From Ruegeria sp. A3M17 (lineage in GTDB: Bacteria; Pseudomonadota; Alphaproteobacteria; Rhodobacterales; Rhodobacteraceae), in NCBI RefSeq assembly GCF_003318255.1, contig NZ_QOCF01000028.1, positions 372,001 to 436,000 of the forward strand: a DNA stretch of 64,000 nucleotides, given 5' to 3'. The notes beneath the pieces are model-generated. The model did not search any database. It was not told where the DNA came from and saw nothing but the letters and a program-made list of their open reading frames with translations. The first letter of the stretch is position 1. The number at the start of each line of letters is the position of its first letter. The position numbers were made by a program, and so were the translations under genes. Shown here piece after piece: positions 18,188-26,053 of the stretch.

Positions 18188-19414
18188 TCAAATCACAAAC
18201 TGTGCCAGCGTTTCGTCTTCGGTAATGTCGGTATAGGTAAAGCCCGCATCATCAAGATGCGCGAACAGGCGCACAAAATTCTCAGGCTTTCGCGTTTCGA
18301 TACCGATCAAGACAGATCCGAAATTGCGGGCCGATTTTTTCATGTACTCAAAGCGGGCAATATCGTCCTCAGGACCTAGAATGCCCAGAAATTCCTTCAA
18401 CGCGCCTGGACGTTGTGGCAGGCGGAGGATGAAGTATTTTTTGACGCCCGAATACCGCTGCGCCCGCTCCTTAACCTCAGGCAAGCGTTCGAAATCGAAA
18501 TTGCCGCCCGAGGTGACGCACACCACTGTCTTACCGCGAATGAAGCTTTGCACGTCGCCCACGGCCTCAACCGCCAGGGCCCCCGCTGGTTCCAGAACGA
18601 TGCCCTCGACGTTCAGCATTTCGATCATGGTAGTACAGATGCGATCTTCGGACAGAACCAAAACGTCGGACAAATGGCGGGATTTCAACAGCTCAAATGG
18701 CTTTTCACCGATCCGACCCACGGCCGCACCGTCGACAAATGTATCCACGTGATCCAGAGCCACTGGATGGCCCGCCGCCAATGCAGCACGCAGACAGGCA
18801 CCACCCGCCGGTTCCACGAACAGACAATGCGTCCGATCCCCGAACCATGTGGCTACGCCAGACGACATGCCGCCGCCACCCACTGGCAAGATGACATGAT
18901 CGGGAACCTGTCCAAGCTGTTCCTCAATCTCAACCGCTAAGGAAGCCTGACCTTCGATCACATCCTCATCATCAAAGGGCGACAGAAAGTACCCACCTTG
19001 CTGGGCGCACCAGTCTTGCGCGGCGGCCAGCGTGTCGTCGAAATAGTCTCCGGTCAGGTGGATCTCGATATTGTCGCCGCCGAAAATTCGGGTCTTCTGG
19101 ATTTTCTGCTGCGGCGTGGTCACAGGCATGAAAATGACACCGCGTACGTTCAGATGTTTGCACATATAGGCAACACCCTGCGCATGATTGCCCGCACTGG
19201 CGCAGACGAACAGATCCTGCCCTTGCTGCTTGCGCATGGCATTGAACGCGCCGCGGATCTTGTAAGACCGAACCGGGCTTAGGTCTTCGCGCTTAAGCCA
19301 GATATCGGCGCCATAGCGGTCGGACAGATGAGCATTCCGTTGCAACGGCGTTGTCGGAAAAACAGAACGCATCACCTGTTCGGCGGCGCGAGCGCGGGTC
19401 ATGAAATCGGTCAT
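18188..19414 (-). CDS. ilvA: Threonine ammonia-lyase (threonine deaminase)
   Basis: This 408-residue enzyme of the PLP fold-type II family has the lysine motif SYKIRGAFNAM, whose Lys forms the Schiff base, the SAGNHAQG loop and the glycine-rich PVGGGGMSSG phosphate-binding loop. The C-terminal about 80 residues (FILRLPQRPGAL and onward) form a single ACT-like regulatory domain, the shorter arrangement compared with the two ACT-like units of the 514-residue E. coli enzyme. It converts threonine to 2-oxobutanoate, the first step of isoleucine synthesis, and is probably feedback-regulated by isoleucine. It lies 58 bases downstream of the membrane-protein gene on the same strand. Confidence 0.92.
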   Translation of the reverse strand: MTDFMTRARAAEQVMRSVFPTTPLQRNAHLSDRYGADIWLKREDLSPVRSYKIRGAFNAMRKQQGQDLFVCASAGNHAQGVAYMCKHLNVRGVIFMPVTTPQQKIQKTRIFGGDNIEIHLTGDYFDDTLAAAQDWCAQQGGYFLSPFDDEDVIEGQASLAVEIEEQLGQVPDHVILPVGGGGMSSGVATWFGDRTHCLFVEPAGGACLRAALAAGHPVALDHVDTFVDGAAVGRIGEKPFELLKSRHLSDVLVLSEDRICTTMIEMLNVEGIVLEPAGALAVEAVGDVQSFIRGKTVVCVTSGGNFDFERLPEVKERAQRYSGVKKYFILRLPQRPGALKEFLGILGPEDDIARFEYMKKSARNFGSVLIGIETRKPENFVRLFAHLDDAGFTYTDITEDETLAQFVI

Positions 19415-19472
19415 GACCGTTTCAGTGCCGCATCACTGCGACAAGGGCAAGGAATACATATGTGTACGCGAG

Positions 19473-20213
19473 TCAGGCGAGTTCGCGCTTTTCGACACAA
19501 ACACCGTACATGGTTGTCAGAACGCTCAGGCTTACCATTGCGATCATCCAATTTACGATGGCCTGAAGCGCATACCCCAATAGTGCCGAGAAGAACCCTA
19601 AGAATCCTGCAACAAGACCAATAGCAAAACCAAACGCGCCCAAAAACAGGAAAACGATAAGAATTGCTGTCGCAATAGGCCGCGTAGCACGCCACGAGTC
19701 ATCAAATCTGATCGGCTTTCCCACAGCGCTGGCGGGAAGAACCAGGCTCAGACGCTGAGTGACCCAAATCATAAAAATCAGCCCGACAACCAATAGAGCG
19801 CCGCCAAACAATGAAAGCGATCCTCCCGTAAAACCACCGGCGGCATAAACAACGCCGAACAATAGGGCTACCATACCTAAGAGGATCAACCCTAACGAAA
19901 GACCCCACCCGAAATACCCTAAAATGCGTGACACATTAAAATCCGGGATTGTCTTTTCTGGATACTCTTCCAGCAGGCAGTAGCGATGCCAAGAAACAGC
20001 AACCCATAAGGTGGCAATGTAACTCAGAAGCCCAAGCAGCAAGACACCCCTGAACTGACCCTGTCCTCCGATGACGTATTCCGGCCCTTTTACAATGAAA
20101 AGCACAACCCCGAACAGAGAAACCGCTATTATCGGGGACGACACTCGCAGCGCTGTACCAAAATCATTAAAAATCATGTTAAGCGCGTGCTTAAAAATTC
20201 TCCAACCCAACAT
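19473..20213 (-). CDS. Hypothetical multi-pass membrane protein
   Basis: I do not recognise a named family in this 246-residue protein. It is very hydrophobic, with about six membrane spans: near 25-42, 53-72, 95-118, 125-150, 175-205 and 210-235. A cytoplasmic-looking loop contains HRYCLLEEYPEK between spans two and three. The DNA is more AT-rich than its neighbours. It lies upstream of ilvA on the same strand and is divergent from argG with 141 bases between. A distant relation to small uncharacterised permease-like proteins is possible, but no substrate can be suggested. Confidence 0.7.
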   Translation of the reverse strand: MLGWRIFKHALNMIFNDFGTALRVSSPIIAVSLFGVVLFIVKGPEYVIGGQGQFRGVLLLGLLSYIATLWVAVSWHRYCLLEEYPEKTIPDFNVSRILGYFGWGLSLGLILLGMVALLFGVVYAAGGFTGGSLSLFGGALLVVGLIFMIWVTQRLSLVLPASAVGKPIRFDDSWRATRPIATAILIVFLFLGAFGFAIGLVAGFLGFFSALLGYALQAIVNWMIAMVSLSVLTTMYGVCVEKRELA

Positions 20214-20354
20214 CCGAAAACTGCCCTCTCAACCAATCCTTGTTTTATAAACGGATGTTTCACCTCAATTCCGGCGCCGGGTCAACGCTCATAACTTGCC
20301 CCCGCTCACAAAACCCGTTAGGGGCCAATCGTCTTACGAATAAGGGGAAGTCAG

Positions 20355-21581
20355 ATGTCCGCGCCCAAGAAAGTTGTTCTGGCCTATTCCGGTGGCCTTG
20401 ATACCTCGATCATCCTGAAATGGCTGCAGACCGAGTATGGCTGTGAGGTCGTAACCTTCACCGCCGATCTGGGTCAGGGTGAGGAACTTGAGCCAGCGCG
20501 CCAAAAGGCCGAGCTGCTGGGGATCAAGCCCGAGAATATCTTTATTGAGGATGTCCGCGAGGAATTCGTTCGCGATTTTGTCTTCCCCATGTTCCGCGCC
20601 AATGCGCAGTATGAGGGTCTGTATCTGCTGGGCACCTCGATCGCGCGGCCACTGATTTCGAAACGTCTGGTTGAGATTGCCGAAGCAACTGGTGCCGACG
20701 CGGTTGCCCACGGCGCAACCGGCAAGGGCAACGATCAGGTGCGGTTCGAACTGGCTGCCTATGCGCTGAACCCAGACATCAAGGTAATCGCGCCCTGGCG
20801 TGAATGGGACCTGACCAGCCGCACCAAGCTGCTGGAATTTGCCGAGGCGAACCAGATCCCGATCGCCAAGGACAAGCGTGGCGAGGCACCCTTTTCGGTC
20901 GATGCCAACCTGCTGCACACCTCGTCCGAGGGCAAGGTTCTGGAAGACCCCGCCGATATGGCGCCCGACTATGTCTATCAGCGCACGGTTCACCCCGAGG
21001 ATGCGCCGAATGAGCCTGAATTCATCGAGATCGGCTTTGAAAAAGGCGACGCGGTCAGCATCAATGGCGAGGCGATGAGCCCCGCGACCATCCTGACCAA
21101 GCTGAACGAATATGGCGGCAAACACGGTATTGGCCGTCTGGATCTGGTCGAGGGTCGCTTTGTGGGAATGAAATCGCGCGGCATCTATGAAACGCCGGGC
21201 GGCACCGTCCTGCTGGAAGCGCACCGTGGTATCGAGTCGATCACCATGGACCGTGGCGCGATGCACCTGAAAGACCAGTTGATGCCGCAATATGCGGAAG
21301 CAATCTATAACGGTTTTTGGTACTCACCCGAACGCGAAATGCTGCAAGCCGCGATCGACAAGTCGCAGGAACACGTCACCGGTACCGTCCGCGTCAAACT
21401 GTACAAAGGTCTGGCCTCGACCGTTGGCCGCTGGTCGGATCACTCGCTGTATTCAGAAGAGCACGTGACTTTCGAAGACGATGCAGGGGCGTACGATCAA
21501 AAAGACGCAGCTGGATTTATCCAGTTGAACGCCCTGCGCCTGAAATTGCTGGCCGCGCGCGAAAAGCGTCTGTCCAAGTAA
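20355..21581 (+). CDS. argG: Argininosuccinate synthase
   Basis: This 408-residue enzyme has the N-type ATP pyrophosphatase loop [16 protein letters not shown] at its N-terminus, plus the [14 protein letters not shown] and [11 protein letters not shown] blocks of the family. It joins citrulline and aspartate at the cost of ATP to make argininosuccinate, the next-to-last step of arginine synthesis. A strong AAGGGGA ribosome binding site precedes ATG 20355. The gene stands alone, divergent from the membrane-protein gene and followed by a clear intrinsic terminator. Confidence 0.96.
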   Translation: MSAPKKVVLAYSGGLDTSIILKWLQTEYGCEVVTFTADLGQGEELEPARQKAELLGIKPENIFIEDVREEFVRDFVFPMFRANAQYEGLYLLGTSIARPLISKRLVEIAEATGADAVAHGATGKGNDQVRFELAAYALNPDIKVIAPWREWDLTSRTKLLEFAEANQIPIAKDKRGEAPFSVDANLLHTSSEGKVLEDPADMAPDYVYQRTVHPEDAPNEPEFIEIGFEKGDAVSINGEAMSPATILTKLNEYGGKHGIGRLDLVEGRFVGMKSRGIYETPGGTVLLEAHRGIESITMDRGAMHLKDQLMPQYAEAIYNGFWYSPEREMLQAAIDKSQEHVTGTVRVKLYKGLASTVGRWSDHSLYSEEHVTFEDDAGAYDQKDAAGFIQLNALRLKLLAAREKRLSK

Positions 21582-21603
21582 TTCACGCCATCGCTGGAAC
21601 GAC

Positions 21604-21635
21604 AAACCCGGTGCCCGAAAGGATGCCGGGTTTTT
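21604..21635 (+). terminator. Intrinsic terminator after argG
   Basis: AAACCCGG (21604-21611) pairs with CCGGGTTT (21626-21633) around a 14-base loop that can extend the stem with weaker pairs, and the T-run continues to 21635. It lies 22 bases after the argG stop. Confidence 0.85.
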
Positions 21636-21730
21636 CTTTGTCTTCGCCGACCAGTCAGTTCCAGCAGCGTCACCCTTGCCTGTTTTGCCCGTTTTTCTTT
21701 ACGCAATGGTCAACTGGGAAAGGACATACC

Positions 21731-22012
21731 ATGCTTCAGGACATCGCCGACGGGATTCAGAAAGGTCTGAACGGCAAGACATTTGATGGCTCTCTCAAGT
21801 TCGATTGCGGTGATGACGGGGTGATCGTGCTGATCGACAATCAGGCGACGACGCAAGATCAGGATGCAGACTGCACGATCCGAATTTCGCAGGAAAACCT
21901 GACCAAGCTGCTGACCGGCAAGCTGAACCCGATGACCGGTGTGGCATTGGGCAAACTCAAGATCTCAGGCAATATGGGTGTGGCGATGAAGCTGGGGCAA
22001 TTGTTGGGCTAA
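21731..22012 (+). CDS. SCP2 sterol-binding-domain protein
   Basis: This 93-residue protein consists of one SCP2-like domain. The pattern [19 protein letters not shown], then [18 protein letters not shown] and a late [11 protein letters not shown] is the usual shape of bacterial sterol-carrier-like proteins, which bind hydrophobic ligands in a tunnel. ATG 21731 is chosen after GGAAAGGAC; the open frame upstream runs back through argG and is not coding. It lies 96 bases after the argG terminator, and the role in the cell is unknown. Confidence 0.83.
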   Translation: MLQDIADGIQKGLNGKTFDGSLKFDCGDDGVIVLIDNQATTQDQDADCTIRISQENLTKLLTGKLNPMTGVALGKLKISGNMGVAMKLGQLLG

Positions 22013-22110
22013 GCGCCGATAAACTCGTCTCACCAGCGCGTGACAAACCATGTCAGCGGATTGCAACGGCAGAAAAGTCGGGGCAGCCTGATCTCAGAAG
22101 GAGATCTGCC

Positions 22111-22782
22111 ATGACCCGGACCGCGTACCTCTGTTTCGTTAAACCGTCGCTTCTGTTTGTCCTGATCACACTGGCCGCGATGCTGCGTGCCCTGCCCGCA
22201 CCAGCTGCCGGCACCGAAACCCTGACCGTCGCCGGAGGGTGTTTCTGGTGCGTTGAATCCGATTTTGAATCGGTTCCCGGCGTGATTGGCGCCGTATCGG
22301 GCTTTACCGGCGGCAAGACAGCCAATCCGACTTATGATCAAGTGACGAAAGGTGGTACCGGCCATTACGAGGCTGTTCAGATCACCTTCGACTCTGCGCG
22401 GGTTTCCCGTGAAACGCTGCTGAGCATGTTCTTCCGTTCCGTTGATCCAACCGATGCAGGCGGCCAGTTCTGTGATCGCGGCAACAGTTATCGCACTGCT
22501 GTATTTGTCTCTAACACAGGCGAAAAGTCGTTGGCGCAGAAAGCCAAAGCCAATGCGCAGCAAGCGCTGGGTCAAACCGTAGTCACGCCCATCTTGAACG
22601 CGGGAACCTTTTACCCGGCCGAAGCTTACCATCAGGATTATTACAAGGGCGACAAGCTGGTGTTCACCCGCTTTGGTCCGAAACGCCAGAAAAACGCATA
22701 CAAAGCCTACCGCAAAGCCTGCGGTCGGGATGCGCGCGTCAAACAACTCTGGGGTAGCAACGCACCATTCGCCGGGTCCTAA
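22111..22782 (+). CDS. msrA: Peptide-methionine (S)-S-oxide reductase, exported form
   Basis: This 223-residue MsrA has the catalytic motif AGGCFWCVE near residues 41-49 and the [12 protein letters not shown] block. The first about 33 residues form a Sec-type signal peptide ending ALPAPAAG, so the enzyme would act in the periplasm rather than the cytoplasm. It reduces methionine-S-sulfoxide in oxidised proteins. A GAAGGAG ribosome binding site precedes ATG 22111. The stop overlaps the convergent rbsK gene by 4 bases. Confidence 0.9.
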   Translation: MTRTAYLCFVKPSLLFVLITLAAMLRALPAPAAGTETLTVAGGCFWCVESDFESVPGVIGAVSGFTGGKTANPTYDQVTKGGTGHYEAVQITFDSARVSRETLLSMFFRSVDPTDAGGQFCDRGNSYRTAVFVSNTGEKSLAQKAKANAQQALGQTVVTPILNAGTFYPAEAYHQDYYKGDKLVFTRFGPKRQKNAYKAYRKACGRDARVKQLWGSNAPFAGS

Positions 22783-23651
22783 CCGAACCGGGCCTCCAGC
22801 ACCTCTTTGAGGTCGGGAATAACATCCGCCGTACCGTGCCGCGTGACCATCAGGGCCGCGGCACGATTTGCTTGTGCAATCGCCTGCGGCATCGGCAACC
22901 CGCGGTCCATTCCGGCCAGAACGTAACCGGTGAAGGTATCGCCTGCGCCGGTCGTGTCCACGGCTTTCACCTTGTGTGCCGAAATCTCAAGCACTTCGCC
23001 ATCTTTGGGTAGGTAGCGCGCACCCTTGGATCCCAACGTGACCAGTACATGCTTAACGGGCACTTCAGCGACGGATTGACCTGTACTTTCGCGCAGCTGT
23101 TCTGCTTCGACCTCATTCAGGATCAGGAAGTCCAGATAAGGCAGCACCGCCTGCACGGCATTAGCCTGAAACGGCGCGGCGGCATAGCAGACGGTCAGTC
23201 CCAGGTCACGGCCCATGCGGGCGGCCTCGACCTGTGCGTTGGTCTCGTTCTGCATAACCAGTAGATCACCGGGAACAGCCTGCGATAAGGCCTGTCCCAG
23301 CTGATCCTGCTCGATGGCGTGGTTCGCGCCGGGATACAGAATGATCTGGTTTTCACCCTGCTCGTCCACCGCAATGATCGCGTGACCTGTGGGCACGTCG
23401 ACCTCGGCAATGAACTGGGTGTCGACGCCATATTCGGTCATGCGATCCAGGGCCCAGCGCCCGCCTGGTCCAATGCCACCGATATGCGCCACACGCGATC
23501 CGGCACGCGCCGCTGCAACGGACATGTTGGCCCCTTTGCCACCCAGAAACCGCTCCAAGTTCGAAGCAGCCAGGGTTTCACCGGCAGTGGGCAGATGCGG
23601 CAGGGCATAGACCATGTCCGCATTGATCGAGCCTAGGTTCCAGATCGTCAC
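22779..23651 (-). CDS. rbsK: Ribokinase (PfkB family)
   Basis: This 290-residue PfkB-family sugar kinase has the N-terminal [15 protein letters not shown] motif and the C-terminal [16 protein letters not shown] motif with the catalytic aspartate. [14 protein letters not shown] near the N-terminus is ribokinase-like. It would phosphorylate ribose at O5 using ATP, although related enzymes act on other pentoses or nucleosides. It starts 3 bases after the maeB stop and has no ribose transport genes beside it, so the sugar assignment is the less certain part. Confidence 0.82.
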   Translation of the reverse strand: MTIWNLGSINADMVYALPHLPTAGETLAASNLERFLGGKGANMSVAAARAGSRVAHIGGIGPGGRWALDRMTEYGVDTQFIAEVDVPTGHAIIAVDEQGENQIILYPGANHAIEQDQLGQALSQAVPGDLLVMQNETNAQVEAARMGRDLGLTVCYAAAPFQANAVQAVLPYLDFLILNEVEAEQLRESTGQSVAEVPVKHVLVTLGSKGARYLPKDGEVLEISAHKVKAVDTTGAGDTFTGYVLAGMDRGLPMPQAIAQANRAAALMVTRHGTADVIPDLKEVLEARFG

Positions 23652-23654
23652 GGC

Positions 23655-25910
23655 TTATCCAATATCGCAAGAGGCCAGAATGGCCATGTTCAGAATGTCA
23701 TTTGCTGTCGAGCCAGTCGAACAGATCTGAATCGGCTTATCGACACCGGTCAGGATCGGGCCAATGACGGTCGCGCCACCCATCTCTTGCATCAGCTTGG
23801 TCGAGATTGAGGCCGAATGCCGTGCGGGTACAATCAAGATATTGGCCGGGCCCGTCAGACGCGAGAATGGATAAGCCTCTTGCTGTTCCACGTTCAGCGC
23901 CACATCCACGGTCATCTCGCCATCATACTCGAAATCGACGCCGCGCTGATCCAGAATCTCGGGCGCTACGTGCATTTTCTCGGCCCGTTCAGATACCGGA
24001 TAACCGAAGGTGGAAAAGCTGACAAAGGCAACGCGTGGGTCCAGCCCCAAATGCCGCGCGACCGAGGCCGAGCGTTCGGCGATATTGGCCAGGTCATGCT
24101 CATTCGGCCATTCATGAACCAGCGTGTCACCAATCAGAACGATCTTACCCTTGTGCAACAGCGTCGTCACACCAACGGCCCCATGTTCGGCATCAGCGTC
24201 AAACACATGATTGATGCGTTCCAGTACATGTGCCGATTTCCGCGTTGCACCGGTGACCATGCCATCGGCGTGACCATGAGCCAACATCAGGCAAGAGAAC
24301 ACATGGCGGTCTCGCGCGGCCAGACGATGGATATCCTTGCGATCAAAGCCACTGCGCTGCAGCCGTTTGTACAGGAAATCCTTATAGGCTTCGAGATGCG
24401 TGGTGGTGGAGGCGTTAACCACCTCCAGCTCGCGCACTGCGTCCTCCAGACCGGCGGCTTCCAGCTTTTCCTTCACGTCGTCTGGACGACCAACAACGAG
24501 CGCCTTGCCAAAGCCCGATCGCTGATACATCACCGCCGCGCGCAAGACGCGTGGATCGTCGCCTTCGGCAAAGATCATCCGGCTTTGCGCCTGACGTGCA
24601 CGGGCGTTCAGGCCGCGCAGGATGCTGGCGGTCGGGTCCATGCGGGATTTCAGACTCAGCTCATACGCGTCCATGTCGATGATCGGGCGGCGGGCTGCCC
24701 CAGTGTCCATCCCGGCCCTTGCCACGGCAGGTGGGATACGGTGGATCAGGCGCGGGTCAAACGGCGTCGGAATAATGTAATCCCGGCCAAAGGTCAGCGA
24801 CTTGCCGTAGGCCAATGCAACCTCATCCGGCACATCCTCGCGCGCCAGATTGGCTAGTGCATGGGCACAAGCGATCTTCATCTCGTCATTGATAGCGCGG
24901 GCGTGAATGTCCAGCGCGCCGCGGAATAGGTAAGGAAAACCCAGAACGTTGTTCACCTGGTTCGGGTAATCGCTGCGCCCGGTCGCGACGATGGCATCAA
25001 CACGAACCTCATGCGCCTCTTCCGGCGTAATCTCCGGGTCCGGGTTCGCCATGGCGAAAATCACCGGATTGTCCGCCATGCTGGCGACCATATCCTGTGT
25101 CACCGCGCCTTTGACCGACACGCCAAGGAACACATCCGCGCCTTTCATGGCTTCTTCCAATGTGCGCAGCTCGGTGGTGATCGCGTGGGCCGACTTCCAC
25201 TGGTTCATGCCCTCGGTCCGGCCTTGGTAGATCACGCCCTTGGTGTCGCAGACGATGCAATTCTCGTGTTTTGCGCCCATCGACTTGAGCAGTTCGATAC
25301 AGGCGATACCCGCCGCACCCGCGCCGTTCAGGACGATTTTCACGTCTTCGATCTTTTTGCCCGAGATACGCAGCGCGTTCAGCAAACCCGCCGCACAGAT
25401 CACCGCCGTGCCGTGCTGGTCGTCGTGGAAGACGGGGATGTCCATCTCTTCCTTCAGGCGCTGTTCAATGATGAAACACTCGGGTGCCTTGATGTCCTCA
25501 AGGTTGATACCGCCAAAGGTCGGTCCCATCAGGCGCACTGCACGGCAGAACTCGTCAGGATCTTCGGTATCCAGTTCGATGTCGATCGAATTCACATCGG
25601 CGAACCGCTTGAACAGGACTGATTTCCCCTCCATCACTGGTTTCGAGCCCAGCGCACCGAGATTTCCAAGGCCCAGCACGGCCGTACCGTTTGAGATCAC
25701 CGCAACCAGATTGCCCTTGTTGGTATAATCATAGGCGGTTTCCGGATTTTCCGCGATAGCTTCACATGGAACCGCCACACCGGGGCTGTAGGCCAGCGAC
25801 AAGTCGCGCTGTGTGGTCATGGGAACAGTGGCCTGAACCTCCCACTTGCCGGGGGTCGGGTCGAGGTGAAAGGCCAGCGCCTCTTCTTTGGTGATCTTCG
25901 CTTTGGGCAT
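23655..25910 (-). CDS. maeB: NADP-dependent malic enzyme with phosphotransacetylase-like domain
   Basis: This 751-residue fusion has an N-terminal malic enzyme (about 1-430), with the SLAYSPGVAVPC, FHDDQHGTAVI and LNGAGAAGIA (NAD(P)-binding) motifs. A C-terminal phosphate-acetyltransferase-like domain (about 440-751) ends with VIGPILTGVDKPIQI; in the family this domain is regulatory. It oxidatively decarboxylates malate to pyruvate, supplying NADPH and linking the TCA cycle to gluconeogenesis. The start is placed at ATG 25910 (MPKAKIT), typical for homologs, not at the in-frame ATG 25976. It is divergent from mutS, with 143 bases between. Confidence 0.92.
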   Translation of the reverse strand: MPKAKITKEEALAFHLDPTPGKWEVQATVPMTTQRDLSLAYSPGVAVPCEAIAENPETAYDYTNKGNLVAVISNGTAVLGLGNLGALGSKPVMEGKSVLFKRFADVNSIDIELDTEDPDEFCRAVRLMGPTFGGINLEDIKAPECFIIEQRLKEEMDIPVFHDDQHGTAVICAAGLLNALRISGKKIEDVKIVLNGAGAAGIACIELLKSMGAKHENCIVCDTKGVIYQGRTEGMNQWKSAHAITTELRTLEEAMKGADVFLGVSVKGAVTQDMVASMADNPVIFAMANPDPEITPEEAHEVRVDAIVATGRSDYPNQVNNVLGFPYLFRGALDIHARAINDEMKIACAHALANLAREDVPDEVALAYGKSLTFGRDYIIPTPFDPRLIHRIPPAVARAGMDTGAARRPIIDMDAYELSLKSRMDPTASILRGLNARARQAQSRMIFAEGDDPRVLRAAVMYQRSGFGKALVVGRPDDVKEKLEAAGLEDAVRELEVVNASTTTHLEAYKDFLYKRLQRSGFDRKDIHRLAARDRHVFSCLMLAHGHADGMVTGATRKSAHVLERINHVFDADAEHGAVGVTTLLHKGKIVLIGDTLVHEWPNEHDLANIAERSASVARHLGLDPRVAFVSFSTFGYPVSERAEKMHVAPEILDQRGVDFEYDGEMTVDVALNVEQQEAYPFSRLTGPANILIVPARHSASISTKLMQEMGGATVIGPILTGVDKPIQICSTGSTANDILNMAILASCDIG

Positions 25911-26053
25911 GTGATGGGCCGTTTCTTTACATCTGCGGGACTTTTGCCTCATAGCGCAGGCGGGCGCGCGCCTCAACGAGAATACTTTTCACCTTTCGTC
26001 GAGGTGGGTGGATTTGTAAGGTCGCGACCGGAATACGCCAAAAGGGGTCAGCC

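Noticed and set aside
18184-18210. tRNA-like string TTCAAATC near the ilvA stop
   Set aside because: No cloverleaf or acceptor stem around it; it lies in the ilvA coding end.
20334-21290. 318-codon open frame antisense to argG
   Set aside because: Shadow of argG codon usage with no recognisable domain or ribosome binding site.
21317-21730. Extended N-terminus of the SCP2-like protein reaching back into argG
   Set aside because: argG occupies this DNA in another frame, and ATG 21731 has a good ribosome binding site and gives the normal domain length.
22030-22746. 238-codon open frame antisense to msrA
   Set aside because: Msr motifs and the signal peptide identify the plus strand as coding; the antisense has no domain.
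23817-24857. 346-codon open frame antisense to maeB
   Set aside because: Lies within the phosphotransacetylase-like domain of a complete maeB; no motif seen.
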